Notes: generated by a model not told the origin, from the letters alone. DNA of 64,000 nt from Rhodospirillaceae bacterium (GCA_016845145.1 JAERTE010000103.1:1-64000); one strand, 5' to 3'; positions 39,761 through 49,387 are shown, counted from the first letter of the stretch. Numbers and translations: made by a program.

Positions 39761-40762
39761 ATGGACATCCGCACAGGCTTTATCGACACCGTTGGCAACA
39801 CCCCGCTGATTCGCTTAAACCGCCTTTCCGATGAAACCGGATGCGAAGTTCTGGGCAAGGCCGAGTTCCTGAACCCCGGTAGCTCAGTGAAAGACCGCGC
39901 CGCTCTGTTCATGATCAGGGATGCCGAGGAACGCGGTGCGCTGAAGCCGGGCGGATTGATCGTCGAGAGCACGGCTGGAAATACCGGTATCGGCTTGGTG
40001 TTGTGTGCCAACGCCCTGGGATACCGCACCACCATCGTCATCCCCGATACGCAAAGTCAGGAGAAAAAAGACGCGCTTCGCCTGTTTGGCGCCAATCTGG
40101 TGGAGAGCCCGGCACTGCCGTTCTCCAACCCCGACAACTACCAGCATGTCGGCAGGCGCATGGCCGAGGAATTGGCCGAGACCGAATCCAATGGCGTGAT
40201 CTTTGCCGATCAGTGGAACAATCTGGCCAACCGCCGCGCCCACTATGAAACCACGGGACCTGAAATCTGGCGCCAGACGGACGGCAAGGTCGATGGCTTC
40301 ATTTGTTCCATCGGTACCGGCGGCACCATTGCCGGCACGTCGACCTATTTGAAAGACCAGAACCCCAACGTCACCATCGGTCTTGCGGACCCGTTCGGCG
40401 CTGCCATGTACAGCCACTTTGCCCACGGCGAGATCAAATCCGAAGGCGGCTCAATCACCGAGGGAATTGGCCTTGGCCGCGTGACGCCGATCATCGAAGA
40501 CATCACCATCGACAAGCCCTATCAAATTCCGGACGATGAAGCGTTGCATATCGTGTTTGATTTGTTGGAGCACGAAGGGCTGTGCCTGGGTGGCTCAAGC
40601 GGCGTCAATGTTGCCGGCGCGGTTCGGTTGGCGAAAGAAATGGGACCGGGCCACACGATCGTCACCATGCTTTGTGATTCTGGCACGCGCTATCAGTCGA
40701 AGCTTTTCAACCCGGCATTTTTGCGGGAAAAAGGTCTACCGACACCGCAATGGCTGGAATAG
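39761..40762 (+). CDS. cysK: Cysteine synthase (O-acetylserine sulfhydrylase)
   Basis: PLP enzyme that makes cysteine from O-acetylserine and sulfide. The 333-residue product has the PLP lysine K44 in NPGSSVKDRAAL, the substrate loop ESTAGNTGIG, and the phosphate-binding GTGGTIAGT. The C-terminal KLFNPAFLREKGLPTPQWL is intact. It is more like CysK than CysM in length. It forms an operon with the sulfurtransferase gene 7 bases downstream. Confidence 0.92.
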   Translation: MDIRTGFIDTVGNTPLIRLNRLSDETGCEVLGKAEFLNPGSSVKDRAALFMIRDAEERGALKPGGLIVESTAGNTGIGLVLCANALGYRTTIVIPDTQSQEKKDALRLFGANLVESPALPFSNPDNYQHVGRRMAEELAETESNGVIFADQWNNLANRRAHYETTGPEIWRQTDGKVDGFICSIGTGGTIAGTSTYLKDQNPNVTIGLADPFGAAMYSHFAHGEIKSEGGSITEGIGLGRVTPIIEDITIDKPYQIPDDEALHIVFDLLEHEGLCLGGSSGVNVAGAVRLAKEMGPGHTIVTMLCDSGTRYQSKLFNPAFLREKGLPTPQWLE

Positions 40763-40769
40763 AGAGACA

Positions 40770-41627
40770 ATGAACTACGTAAACCCCGATGCACTGGTGA
40801 GCACCGAATGGCTGGCCGAACACATGAACGCTCCCGATGTCCGGATAGTTGATGCCACCAGTTTCCTCCCCACCGTGGATCGCAATGCACGCTCGGAGTA
40901 TGAAGCCGAACACATCCCCGGCGCGCTGTTTTTCGATATCAACGATATTGCCGATACCGACAGCGACATGGCGCACATGCTGCCGAGTGCCGAGAAGTTT
41001 TCCTCGAAAATGCGCAAGCTCGGCCTAGGCGACGGCAACCGCATTATCGCATACGACCGCAACGGCGGCAGCTCGGCATCGTGCCGGGCGTGGTGGATGT
41101 TGCGAGTGTTTGGTCACGAAGACGTAGCCGTCTTAAACGGCGGCCTACCCAAATGGCTGGCCGAAGAGCGCCCGGTGGAAGACTTGCCGCCGGTGCCGCG
41201 CGAGCGGCATTTCTCGGCGCGCCAGAACAATTTCCTCGTCCGTGATGTTGAGCACCTGATTGCCAATATCGACAACGGCAAGGAGCAGGTCGTCGATGTC
41301 CGCAGCGCGGGACGTTTTGCCGGTACCGACCCGGAACCGCGTCCGACACACAAGAAGGGCCGTATCCCAGGCAGCATCAACCTGCCGTTCCCCGATCTTC
41401 TCGACAAAGATGCCGGTGGCGTGTTCCGCTCCGCCGATGAGATCAAGGGTATTATCGATGCCGCCGGTATCGACCCCTCGAAGCCCATCGTCACCACATG
41501 CGGTTCAGGCGTTACGGCATGCGTGGCGGCACTCGCGCTATATCTGATCGGGCACAAGGAAGTGGCTGTCTATGACGGCTCGTGGGCGGAATGGGGCAAC
41601 CATTTCGACACCCCTGTTGTCACCTGA
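40770..41627 (+). CDS. sseA: 3-mercaptopyruvate sulfurtransferase
   Basis: Two-domain rhodanese-family enzyme, 285 residues, that moves sulfur from 3-mercaptopyruvate to thiol acceptors or cyanide. The N-terminal inactive rhodanese domain (RIVDATSFLP, EHIPGALFFDIN) is followed by the catalytic domain with C244 in CGSGVTAC, the loop typical of mercaptopyruvate sulfurtransferases; thiosulfate sulfurtransferases have CRKGVTA instead. It follows cysK by 7 bases, so cysteine made by CysK can feed this branch after transamination. The stop overlaps the start of the GNAT gene. Confidence 0.92.
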   Translation: MNYVNPDALVSTEWLAEHMNAPDVRIVDATSFLPTVDRNARSEYEAEHIPGALFFDINDIADTDSDMAHMLPSAEKFSSKMRKLGLGDGNRIIAYDRNGGSSASCRAWWMLRVFGHEDVAVLNGGLPKWLAEERPVEDLPPVPRERHFSARQNNFLVRDVEHLIANIDNGKEQVVDVRSAGRFAGTDPEPRPTHKKGRIPGSINLPFPDLLDKDAGGVFRSADEIKGIIDAAGIDPSKPIVTTCGSGVTACVAALALYLIGHKEVAVYDGSWAEWGNHFDTPVVT

Positions 41628-42208
41628 TGGCCGCGAATTCCAACGACGCTTCAGCCCAGTTGTCGACGGTCGTCACGTATCTGGAGATGACAACCCAGCC
41701 GTCATCGCCAACGCCGACACGTCCAGCGCTGCCTATCGCCTTGATGCGCGCGGTGGACATGCCGTTGTCGTTCTATCGCTATCTCTACGACACCATCGGT
41801 GAAGACTGGCTCTGGTACGAACGCCGGCTGCTTGATGACGCCGCGTTGACAAGGATTGTCCACGACCCCGACGTCGAGGTTTACGTTCTCTACGTCAACG
41901 GCGCGCCGGGCGGTTATGGTGAGCTAAATCGCCGCGGTGGCGACGCTGAGGTTGACCTGGCCTACTTTGGTCTGCTGCCGGAATGCATCGGTCGCGGTCT
42001 CGGGAGTTATTTTCTGCGTTGGCTGGTGGATCAGGCCTGGAGCTATGAACCCTCCCGCGTGACGGTCAACACTTGCGACTTGGATCACCCACGCGCGCTC
42101 AGGACCTACCAGAGCATCGGGTTCGTCCCCTTTGAGCGCGAGACGCTGGTGTTTGATGACCCGCGCCAGGACGGGTCTTTCCCGAACTGGCAAGATCACC
42201 GAATTTAG
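41627..42208 (+). CDS. GNAT-family N-acetyltransferase
   Basis: A 193-residue protein starting at the ATG in the TGATG overlap with sseA, an arrangement that couples translation. The acetyl-CoA site is visible as GLLPECIGRGLGSYFLRWLVDQAW (motif A) and HPRALRTYQSIGFVPFERE (motif B). The family acetylates small molecules, peptides or proteins; the substrate is unknown. Its position at the end of the cysK-sseA operon suggests a sulfur or amino acid compound, which is inference. The 3' end overlaps the convergent CoA-transferase gene by 4 bases. Confidence 0.85.
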   Translation: MAANSNDASAQLSTVVTYLEMTTQPSSPTPTRPALPIALMRAVDMPLSFYRYLYDTIGEDWLWYERRLLDDAALTRIVHDPDVEVYVLYVNGAPGGYGELNRRGGDAEVDLAYFGLLPECIGRGLGSYFLRWLVDQAWSYEPSRVTVNTCDLDHPRALRTYQSIGFVPFERETLVFDDPRQDGSFPNWQDHRI

Positions 42209-43416
42209 ATGACCCCTTCGTCTCGCAGCGAAGCAATTTCCTCTTCACTCAGGCCAAGCACCTCGGCGTAGACGTCATCCGTATCCGCCCCATGCGCCGG
42301 ACCGGACTTATAAACCCGCCCCGGTGTGCGGTCGAGACGAGGCGCTACGGCTTGCATCCGAACACTCCCGAGCGCCTCATCTGGCACGTCGACAATCATA
42401 TCCGCCGCCTCGTAATGCGGGTCCGTAAACAGATCTTCGATGGTGCTGACAGGTGCATTGGCGACTTGGTGTTCATTGAGGATGCGGCAAGCGTCGGCAG
42501 CGTTGTACTTGGCCATCCAAGTGCTGATCGCCTGTTCCAATTCATCCGGGTTTTCGACCCGCTTTGGATTGCTGTCGTAGCGTGGATCATCGGCCAATTC
42601 CGGCCGTTCAACGGCCGTCATCAAGCGTTCGAACAACGCCTGCGTGGACGCCGGAATGGTGATCCAACGGTTGTCTTTCGTGCGGTAAACGTTGCCTGGT
42701 GCCGCATAGGGATTTCGGTTTCCTTGGCGTCCGCGCACGGCGCCCAATTGATCGTACTCGATGGCCAAGAAGTCGAGCATGCGAAACATCGATTCGACCA
42801 GCGACACGTCGATGACCTGGCCCGCCGATTCGGGGGTGTTGCGCCGCTCCAATAACGCCAACAGGATTCCGATAGTGCCATAAAGCCCGGTGATCGGATC
42901 GGCAATGGGATAGCCTGGGTGCGTGGGCGGTCCGTCCGCGTCGCCAACCAAGGTTTGAAACCCGGACATGGCCTCGCCGACGCGCGCAAAGCCCGGTCGC
43001 CCGGAATAGGGGCCCTTCTGGCCATAGGCCGAGACACGGAGAATGGTCAGTGCCGGGTTGATTTCGTGCAGGACCTCGGGCGCAAAACCCCACTTTTCCA
43101 GCGTGCCGGGACGAAAGTTTTCCACTAAGACATCAAAATTCGGCAGCATCGCCTTGAACAGTTCGGCGCCCTTTGGGTTGCGCAAATCCAAGGTGATACA
43201 GCGCTTGTTGCGGTTGGTGACTTTCCACCATAACGGCTCGCCATCCTTGTGCGGCGGCAGGTCGCGGAGACCATCGGGGCGCGTGGGCAATTCAACCTTG
43301 ATCACGTCGGCGCCGAAATCCGACAGCATGGTCGACGCCGTCGCACCGGCAATGATCGTCGAGATATCCAACACTTTCAGGTTTTTCAATGGACCTGCCG
43401 CTTGATCGTCCGTCAT
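42205..43416 (-). CDS. CoA transferase, family III (CaiB/BaiF)
   Basis: A 403-residue enzyme that moves CoA between organic acids. Typical features are LKVLDISTIIAGATASTMLSDFGADVIKVE at the start, RNKRCITLDLRNPKGAELF, LVENFRPGTLEKWG, and a conserved aspartate in VGDADGPPTHPGYPIADPITG. The likely CoA acceptor (formate, succinate, citramalate or other) cannot be told. It lies 105 bases downstream of aapP, separated by a terminator-like hairpin, so it probably has its own promoter. Confidence 0.9.
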   Translation of the reverse strand: MTDDQAAGPLKNLKVLDISTIIAGATASTMLSDFGADVIKVELPTRPDGLRDLPPHKDGEPLWWKVTNRNKRCITLDLRNPKGAELFKAMLPNFDVLVENFRPGTLEKWGFAPEVLHEINPALTILRVSAYGQKGPYSGRPGFARVGEAMSGFQTLVGDADGPPTHPGYPIADPITGLYGTIGILLALLERRNTPESAGQVIDVSLVESMFRMLDFLAIEYDQLGAVRGRQGNRNPYAAPGNVYRTKDNRWITIPASTQALFERLMTAVERPELADDPRYDSNPKRVENPDELEQAISTWMAKYNAADACRILNEHQVANAPVSTIEDLFTDPHYEAADMIVDVPDEALGSVRMQAVAPRLDRTPGRVYKSGPAHGADTDDVYAEVLGLSEEEIASLRDEGVI

Positions 43417-43443
43417 GGGTCTGTCTCTCCGTCGTCAAAATGA

Positions 43444-43473
43444 AGCCGGCCCGCCATTACTGGCGAGCCGGCT
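43444..43473 (-). terminator. Terminator-like hairpin at the end of the aap operon
   Basis: AGCCGGC/GCCGGCT outer stem (43444-43450 and 43467-43473) encloses a GCCA/TGGC inner stem with a TTAC loop. On the minus strand TTCATTTTG follows, a weak T-tract. It separates aapP from the CoA transferase gene. Confidence 0.65.
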
Positions 43474-43506
43474 GCCTCCTCCCCGCTTTTTCCTTACGCG
43501 GTCCCT

Positions 43507-43538
43507 TAATGGGCAAAAATCCTAATGGGCAAGAATCT
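43507..43538. repeat. 16-base tandem duplication across the aapP stop codon
   Basis: TAATGGGCAAAAATCC (43507-43522) is followed directly by TAATGGGCAAGAATCT (43523-43538), identical at 14 of 16 positions. On the minus strand the second copy encodes the last residues ILAH and the stop TAG; the first copy repeats this beyond the stop, with TAA. Confidence 0.8.
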
Positions 43539-44316
43539 GGCTGAGGAACAACTGCGTGCGTTCGTGCTTCGGATTATCGAAGAACTCATGCGGCTCGTTT
43601 TGTTCGATAATCTCGCCCTCATCCATGAAGATCACTCGATCGGCGACCGTTTTGGCGAAGCCCATTTCGTGGGTCACGCAAATCATCGTCATACCGGTGT
43701 CGGCAAGCTCAACCATGGTGTCTAGAACTTCTTTGATCATTTCCGGATCGAGCGCCGATGTGGGCTCATCGAACAGCATGATTTTGGGGCTCATGCACAA
43801 GGACCGCGCAATCGCGACGCGTTGTTGCTGACCACCTGAAAGTTGGCCCGGATACTTCAACGCCTGCTCGGGGATTTTCACCCGCTCCAGGTATTCCATG
43901 GCCGTCGCCTCGGCTTCCTTTTTCGGCGTTTCGCGCACCCAGATCGGACCCAGCGTGCAGTTCTCCAGCACCGTCAGGTGCGGGAACAGATTGAAGTGCT
44001 GGAACACCATACCGACCTCGCGGCGGATGGCGTCGATCTGCTTGAGATCGTTGGTCAGCTCGATGCCGTCGACCGTAATGGTCCCTTGCTGGTGTTCCTC
44101 CAACCGGTTCAGGCAACGAATCAGCGTCGATTTGCCCGACCCCGAAGGTCCGCAAACCACGATGCGTTCTTGTTGCTTTACGCTCAGATTGATGTCCTTG
44201 AGCACATGGAAATCACCGTACCACTTGTGCATGCCGGTGATTCCAATGATGTCGTTGTCTTGGACGGCGGATTTAAGATGTTCACCCGCAGCTTCCATTT
44301 GTTCAACGTCGGCCAT
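43522..44316 (-). CDS. aapP: General amino acid ABC transporter, ATP-binding protein AapP
   Basis: ATPase of a polar amino acid importer, 264 residues. Walker A is GPSGSGKST at 56-64, signature [15 protein letters not shown], Walker [16 protein letters not shown], and switch histidine in CVTHEMGF. An N-terminal extension of about 20 residues precedes the core. It is the last gene of aapJQMP. The stop codon lies in a tandem duplication. Confidence 0.95.
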   Translation of the reverse strand: MADVEQMEAAGEHLKSAVQDNDIIGITGMHKWYGDFHVLKDINLSVKQQERIVVCGPSGSGKSTLIRCLNRLEEHQQGTITVDGIELTNDLKQIDAIRREVGMVFQHFNLFPHLTVLENCTLGPIWVRETPKKEAEATAMEYLERVKIPEQALKYPGQLSGGQQQRVAIARSLCMSPKIMLFDEPTSALDPEMIKEVLDTMVELADTGMTMICVTHEMGFAKTVADRVIFMDEGEIIEQNEPHEFFDNPKHERTQLFLSQILAH

Positions 44317-44344
44317 AACTTAATACTCCCCTACTCTCGCGCCG

Positions 44345-45490
44345 TTAGCGCTTATGTCCTCTGTGCAGCTTGTTCTCCAGATAAAGCGAATAACGCGACA
44401 TGGAGAAGCAGCAAATGAAGAAGAACAGCGCGATGAAAAGATAAATCTCAGTGGACAAGCCCTGCCATTTACTGTCGGCAAGAGACATGTCCGCGACACC
44501 CAATGGGTCGAGCAATCCAATAACCACAACCAAGGTGGTGTCCTTGTAGAGCCCGATGAAGATGTTGACGATGGCGGGAATCGATATCTTCAAGGCCTGC
44601 GGCAAGATGATCAACCGCATGGATTGCCAATATTTGAGGCCCATCGAGTCGGCAGCCTCGTACTGACCTTTGGGCATGGCCTGCAGTCCGCCTCGAACGG
44701 ACTCCGCGATATAGGCGGACGCGAACAACGTCACCATGATCAACACCCTCAGTAACAGGTCGAATTGCGTTCCCGGAGGCAAGAAGTAGTTCAACATCGT
44801 CGAGGCCACGAACAGCAACGTGATCAATGGCACACCGCGAATAAACTCGATGAACAGCACGCAAACGATCCGCACGATAGGCAGATGGCCCTGACGGCCC
44901 AATGCCAGAACAATCCCGATCGGCAACGAGAACGAAATTCCCGTCACGCCGATGATGATCGTCAGCAAGATGCCGCCAAACTGATCGGTCGTAACCTGTT
45001 TCAGGCCCGTGCTAATTCCAAACCATTCACCGCCCAAAAGCAGCAACGCCGCGACGATCGGGAAAATGGCTGCAAATCGCAGGAAATGACGCCGCGCCGG
45101 CATCTGCTCCCAAAGCACCGATGCAATGGCCGTGCACATAAGGATGAACGTTAGATTGGGGCGCCAACGCTCTTCTAGTGGATAAAAGCCGTAAATCAGC
45201 AGTACGTAACGTTCTTTGATAAATGCCCAACATGCACCGTCGGCGGTCTCCTGACATTCGGAGCGCGAACCTGCATTGACGATCGATTCGAACACGGCCC
45301 AATCAAGAAACGGCGGAACGATCAGCCACAACAAATAGGCCGAAACGAGCGTCAAAATGGTACTCGTGATCGAGCCGAACAGGTTTTCTTTCAGCCAAAA
45401 GATCGGACCCGAGGTTAAGACCGGCGGCTCCATATCTGGATGGGTGCCGGGCTCGTAACTCTTTGTGGCGGTTGCGTTATCAGATGCCAT
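44345..45490 (-). CDS. aapM: General amino acid ABC transporter, permease AapM
   Basis: A 381-residue permease. The C-terminal half has the HisM/GlnP-type domain with SVRGGLQAMPKGQYEAADSMGLKYWQ, the EAA loop that contacts the ATPase. The N-terminal half contains an extra hydrophobic region and a soluble loop with cysteines (SRSECQETADGACW), as in other AapM proteins, which are longer than GlnP. It lies 9 bases after aapQ and 28 bases before aapP. Confidence 0.94.
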   Translation of the reverse strand: MASDNATATKSYEPGTHPDMEPPVLTSGPIFWLKENLFGSITSTILTLVSAYLLWLIVPPFLDWAVFESIVNAGSRSECQETADGACWAFIKERYVLLIYGFYPLEERWRPNLTFILMCTAIASVLWEQMPARRHFLRFAAIFPIVAALLLLGGEWFGISTGLKQVTTDQFGGILLTIIIGVTGISFSLPIGIVLALGRQGHLPIVRIVCVLFIEFIRGVPLITLLFVASTMLNYFLPPGTQFDLLLRVLIMVTLFASAYIAESVRGGLQAMPKGQYEAADSMGLKYWQSMRLIILPQALKISIPAIVNIFIGLYKDTTLVVVIGLLDPLGVADMSLADSKWQGLSTEIYLFIALFFFICCFSMSRYSLYLENKLHRGHKR

Positions 45491-45499
45491 GATACTCTC

Positions 45500-46729
45500 C
45501 TACCGCTCAACCAGTTTGATGCGACTGTTATACCAGTTCATGAATGATGAAATGAGCAGGGAAATCACCAGATAGGCGGCGAGCACCAACATCATGGTTT
45601 CCATTTCCTTGCCCGTCTGCATCAGTGAAATGCCGCCCAATGTCGCCACGATATCCATATAACCGATGGCAATGGCGAGCGATGAGTTCTTGGTCAGATT
45701 CAGGTACTGGCTGGTCAACGGCGGAACGATGACACGCAGGGCTTGCGGAATAATGATCAGGTTCAGCGTACGTGAGCGTTTCATGCCCAGCGCTTGCGAC
45801 GCTTCCCATTGGCCATGACTGACAGCCAAAATCCCTGAACGGACGATCTCGGCAATAAACGCCGATGTGTAGAGTGTCAGCGCCAACCACAGAGCCAGGA
45901 ATTCGGGAATGACGACCATGCCGCCCTTCAGGTTAAAGCGCCCTGGGACCGGGACTTCCCATACGATGGGCGCGCCGCTGAGGATGAAGGTCACGATCGG
46001 TAAACCGAGAATAGAGGCAAGGCCCACCCAGAATACGGGATAGATGTGACCTGTTTCTTCTTGCTTCTTCTTTGCCCAGCGTTTGTAAACCGTAAACCCA
46101 ACGACGGCCACGACGAACGCTATGACCGTCAGCAAGAACGCGTCTTGGAAATCCGGTTTCGGTAAGGTGAACCCGCGATTGGAAAGGAACAGCCGATCAG
46201 ACATGTTGATCGCCTGTTTCGGATGCGGCAGCGAATGAATAATGATTCCGTGGATCAACAAAATGTGCAACAGAACCGGCACATTTCTCGTAAATTCAAT
46301 AAACACGTAAACGATGCGGTTGATCAGCCAGTTATGGGACAACCGCAACACACCGAAGATAAAGCCTAGGATCGAAGCCGCGATTACGCCGCAAACGGCA
46401 ACCAGAAGCGTGTTGATCAAGCCGACCATCGCAGCCCGCAAATGCGTTGATTGCGATGAATACTCAATCAGGTGCTGGTTGATGTCGTAGCTGGCGGGCT
46501 GGGCCAGGAAATCGAAACTGAAGGTCTTTCCGAGCCGTTCGAGATTGGCCACCGCATTGGTGCCGATATAAGCAAAAAACGCAAATAGCCCAATGACGGT
46601 CAGAATTTGGAAAATTACCGAGCGCGATTCCTTGTCGTTCCATAGGCGCGAAAAGATATTTCCGCTTGCCACAGGTACGCCGGTTGCAGCCTGGGTTTGT
46701 GCCGCAGCCTGGGTTTCTCCGGATGCCAT
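45500..46729 (-). CDS. aapQ: General amino acid ABC transporter, permease AapQ
   Basis: A 409-residue permease and partner of AapM. The EAA loop is SGILAVSHGQWEASQALGMKRSR, and the N-terminal half carries the YIGTNAVANLERLGKTFSFDFL segment seen in AapQ. Start ATG 46729 gives an N-terminus with repeated AAAQTQAATG. It follows aapJ by 182 bases, a gap that contains a strong hairpin. Confidence 0.94.
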   Translation of the reverse strand: MASGETQAAAQTQAATGVPVASGNIFSRLWNDKESRSVIFQILTVIGLFAFFAYIGTNAVANLERLGKTFSFDFLAQPASYDINQHLIEYSSQSTHLRAAMVGLINTLLVAVCGVIAASILGFIFGVLRLSHNWLINRIVYVFIEFTRNVPVLLHILLIHGIIIHSLPHPKQAINMSDRLFLSNRGFTLPKPDFQDAFLLTVIAFVVAVVGFTVYKRWAKKKQEETGHIYPVFWVGLASILGLPIVTFILSGAPIVWEVPVPGRFNLKGGMVVIPEFLALWLALTLYTSAFIAEIVRSGILAVSHGQWEASQALGMKRSRTLNLIIIPQALRVIVPPLTSQYLNLTKNSSLAIAIGYMDIVATLGGISLMQTGKEMETMMLVLAAYLVISLLISSFMNWYNSRIKLVER

Positions 46730-46854
46730 ATTGTCTGCTCCCCGTATGTCGGGCCCGCCGGCATTGATTAAGAATTCACCAGCTTAAGCCACACACCGCC
46801 AACGCTTAGCACCATTGATTATTCGGTTGCTTTAACACAGCGCGACGGTTCGGT

Positions 46855-46884
46855 GAGGCGCGCCCGGATAACCGGACGCGCCCC
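46855..46884 (-). other. Strong hairpin between aapJ and aapQ
   Basis: GAGGCGCGCCCGG (46855-46867) pairs with CCGGACGCGCCCC (46872-46884) over a four-base loop with few mismatches. No T-run follows on the minus strand. It is placed where binding-protein transcripts are usually stabilised or partly stopped, giving more AapJ than permease. Confidence 0.65.
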
Positions 46885-46911
46885 GACCAAAACGTATTGG
46901 TCGTTCCTGTT

Positions 46912-47931
46912 TTAACGGAACGGCGGTGCGTACTGCAGACCGCCTTTGGACCACAGCTGGTTCAAGCCGCGAGCCAGACCGATATCGGTCTTTTTGCCAA
47001 TGTGGCGACCGAAGATCTCACCATAGTTACCAACCGACGCGATGATCCGTTGGGCCCATGCTTTATCGAGACCCAACTGGCCGCCCAGGTCACCTTCGGT
47101 GCCCAGCAGACGTTTGATTTCGGGGTCGTTGGTGCTGTTGCCGATGGAACCGGCATTAGCCATCGTGATGCCTTTTTCTTCGGCCACGATGGTGGCGTTC
47201 AGAACCCAGCGGATGATGTCACCCCACTGGTCATCGCCATGACGCACGGCTGGGCCGAGCGGCTCTTTGGAGATGATTTCAGGCAGCAACATGTGATCGC
47301 CCGGGTTTTTGAAGGTCGAACGCGTTGCCGCAAGACCGGAGGCATCCGTCGTGTACACGTCGCAACGACCGGCCAAGTAGTTGGCGCGGGCTTCCGAGTT
47401 CTTTTCGATCGGAACCGGCGAGTACTTCATGTTGTTGGAACGGAAGTAGTCGGCGAGGTTCAGCTCGGTGGTCGTGCCGGTTTGGATACAAACCGTGGCG
47501 CCGTCCAGTTCTTTGGCGCTTTTGACGCCAAGCTTGGTCGGGACCATGAAGCCCTGGCCATCATAGTAGTTAACGCCGACGAAGGTCAGTTTGACGTCCA
47601 CGTCGCGCGCGAAAGTCCAGGTCGTGTTGCGCCACAGCACGTCACCTTCTTTAGAGTTCAGAATGGTGAAGCGGGTTTTACCCGTGGCGGGGATGTATTT
47701 GACTTTGTTGGGATCGCCCAAAACCGCCGCCGCAGTGGCACGGCAGTAATCGGCATCGAAGCCCTGGTAGACGCCGGCGGCATCCGTATAGGCGAACCCG
47801 GCGAGGCCGGTGCTCACCACGCAGCGAAGTTCGCCGCGGGCCTTGACGTCTTCAAGAGTGCCGGCCCAAGAGCTGCTGGCGACAACCGTCGCAGCGGCAA
47901 GAGCCGAAAAGAAGATGGATTTACGTGACAT
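46912..47931 (-). CDS. aapJ: General amino acid ABC transporter, periplasmic binding protein AapJ
   Basis: A 339-residue binding protein with a signal peptide (MSRKSIFFSALAAATVVASSSWAG). The bacterial SBP family 3 start is GELRCVVSTGLAGFAY followed by GFDADYCRATAAAVLG. The SIGNSTNDPEIKRLLG segment is seen in AapJ proteins. It binds a broad range of L-amino acids in rhizobia. The ribosome binding site GGGAGAG lies directly upstream. Divergent metC is 255 bases away. Confidence 0.95.
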   Translation of the reverse strand: MSRKSIFFSALAAATVVASSSWAGTLEDVKARGELRCVVSTGLAGFAYTDAAGVYQGFDADYCRATAAAVLGDPNKVKYIPATGKTRFTILNSKEGDVLWRNTTWTFARDVDVKLTFVGVNYYDGQGFMVPTKLGVKSAKELDGATVCIQTGTTTELNLADYFRSNNMKYSPVPIEKNSEARANYLAGRCDVYTTDASGLAATRSTFKNPGDHMLLPEIISKEPLGPAVRHGDDQWGDIIRWVLNATIVAEEKGITMANAGSIGNSTNDPEIKRLLGTEGDLGGQLGLDKAWAQRIIASVGNYGEIFGRHIGKKTDIGLARGLNQLWSKGGLQYAPPFR

Positions 47932-48071
47932 TATATAATCTCTCCCTGATTAGTTTTCTAAGAGATATTGAGCTTTATTGCTCTGTTTCAAAGTCGTCTT
48001 CCTAGGAAAACGATGCTTCTAACCTGAATCGGTAACATAGTTTATGAAACGCTGACAAGGGGAATTCCAGC

Positions 48072-48100
48072 TTGACACCCGAATAGCCGCACGCGAACTA
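48072..48100 (+). promoter_or_regulatory. Candidate promoter of metC
   Basis: TTGACA (48072-48077), 17 bases, GAACTA (48095-48100), about 85 bases before the metC start. The -35 is perfect and the -10 weak. The rest of the 255-base divergent gap is AT-rich with no riboswitch that I recognise; a SAM-II aptamer was looked for and not seen. Confidence 0.4.
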
Positions 48101-48186
48101 AGAAATTGGAATCCAAGATATTTCAGTGTAATTCATCGTCCTCCGCCGGGCGTGCCGGTCGGCCCCACTTTCAGGAGCAATGCCGA

Positions 48187-49359
48187 ATGAAAAAAGATAC
48201 CGTCATCGCCACTGCCGGACGTGACCCTTTGAACAATCACGGCGTGGTTAATCCGCCGGTTTACCATGCCTCGACCATCACGTTTCCAAGCCTGGAGATT
48301 TTTCAAAAACGCGACAAGACCGTTCACACCGGCGTCTCTTACGGGCGAAGCGGCACACCGACGCAGTTCGCCTTTGAAGCCGCCATCACGGCTGTCCACG
48401 AAGGCCACAAGACGGTCGCCTACCCATCCGGCCTGGCGGCGATCACGGGCGCTGCGACAACGTTTTTGCAAAACGGCGACCACTTGCTCATGGCCGACAC
48501 CGTTTACGGCCCGAGCCGAGGCCGCCTTGCCGGCATTGCGCTGGCCCGCGCCGGCGTGGAAACGACCTTTTATGATCCGGCCATTGGCGCAGGGATCGCC
48601 GATCTGATCCGCCCGAACACCAAAGTCATTTTCATGGAGTCGCCGGGATCGCTGTCGTTCGAGATGATGGATGTGCCCGCGGTCACCGCCATCGCCCGCG
48701 ACAAGGGCGTGCTCACCATGATCGACAACACCTGGTCGTCGCCCTACTTGTGCCAGCCCATCAACCTGGGCGTCGACGTGGTCATCGAAGCCTGCACCAA
48801 ATATGTCGTCGGCCATTCCGACGTTATGATGGGCAGCGTCACGGTGAACACCGAAGAACATTTCCAGGCGCTCAAGAATATGGCCAACGCATATGGCTAT
48901 CATGCCGCGCCCGATGATTGTTATCTGGCATTGCGTGGCTTGCGCACCATTTCCGTGCGCCTGCAGCGCCATCAGGAAAACGCCATGAAGGTCGCAACGT
49001 GGCTGCATGCGCGCCCCGAGATCGAGCGTGTCTTATACCCTGCCCTTCCCGACGATCCGGGCCATGAATTGTGGAAACGCGACCATGCCGGCGCGTCGGG
49101 CCTGTTCGGTATCGTCATGGCTGGCGGCGATTGGAATGCTGGCGCGGCCATGATCGACGGCCTTGAGCACTTCGGCCTGGGCGCGAGTTGGGGTGGATAT
49201 GAAAGCCTGATACTGCCTGCGCATATCGAGAACATCCGCACCGCCACGGACTGGCCGTACACCACGCCGTGCATCCGGCTGCATATTGGCCTGGAAGATC
49301 CCGACGACTTGATCGCCGATCTGGAAGCCGGGCTGGCCCGGTATAAAGCGGCTTCGTAA
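48187..49359 (+). CDS. metC: Cystathionine beta-lyase
   Basis: PLP enzyme of the trans-sulfuration family that splits cystathionine to homocysteine, pyruvate and ammonia. The 390-residue product has PLP lysine K205 in EACTKYVVGHSDVMMG, tyrosine and arginine in VSYGRSGTPTQ, and YGPSRGRLAG. ATG 48187 has AGGAG about 10 bases upstream. Placement beside aapJQMP is known in rhizobia. Cystathionine gamma-lyase activity is not excluded. Confidence 0.92.
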   Translation: MKKDTVIATAGRDPLNNHGVVNPPVYHASTITFPSLEIFQKRDKTVHTGVSYGRSGTPTQFAFEAAITAVHEGHKTVAYPSGLAAITGAATTFLQNGDHLLMADTVYGPSRGRLAGIALARAGVETTFYDPAIGAGIADLIRPNTKVIFMESPGSLSFEMMDVPAVTAIARDKGVLTMIDNTWSSPYLCQPINLGVDVVIEACTKYVVGHSDVMMGSVTVNTEEHFQALKNMANAYGYHAAPDDCYLALRGLRTISVRLQRHQENAMKVATWLHARPEIERVLYPALPDDPGHELWKRDHAGASGLFGIVMAGGDWNAGAAMIDGLEHFGLGASWGGYESLILPAHIENIRTATDWPYTTPCIRLHIGLEDPDDLIADLEAGLARYKAAS

Positions 49360-49387
49360 GATTTAAGAGAAACCTGGAGATATAAGT

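Noticed and set aside
47932-48186. SAM riboswitch before metC
   Set aside because: I looked for the SAM-II core and found nothing that matches; only a candidate promoter is reported.
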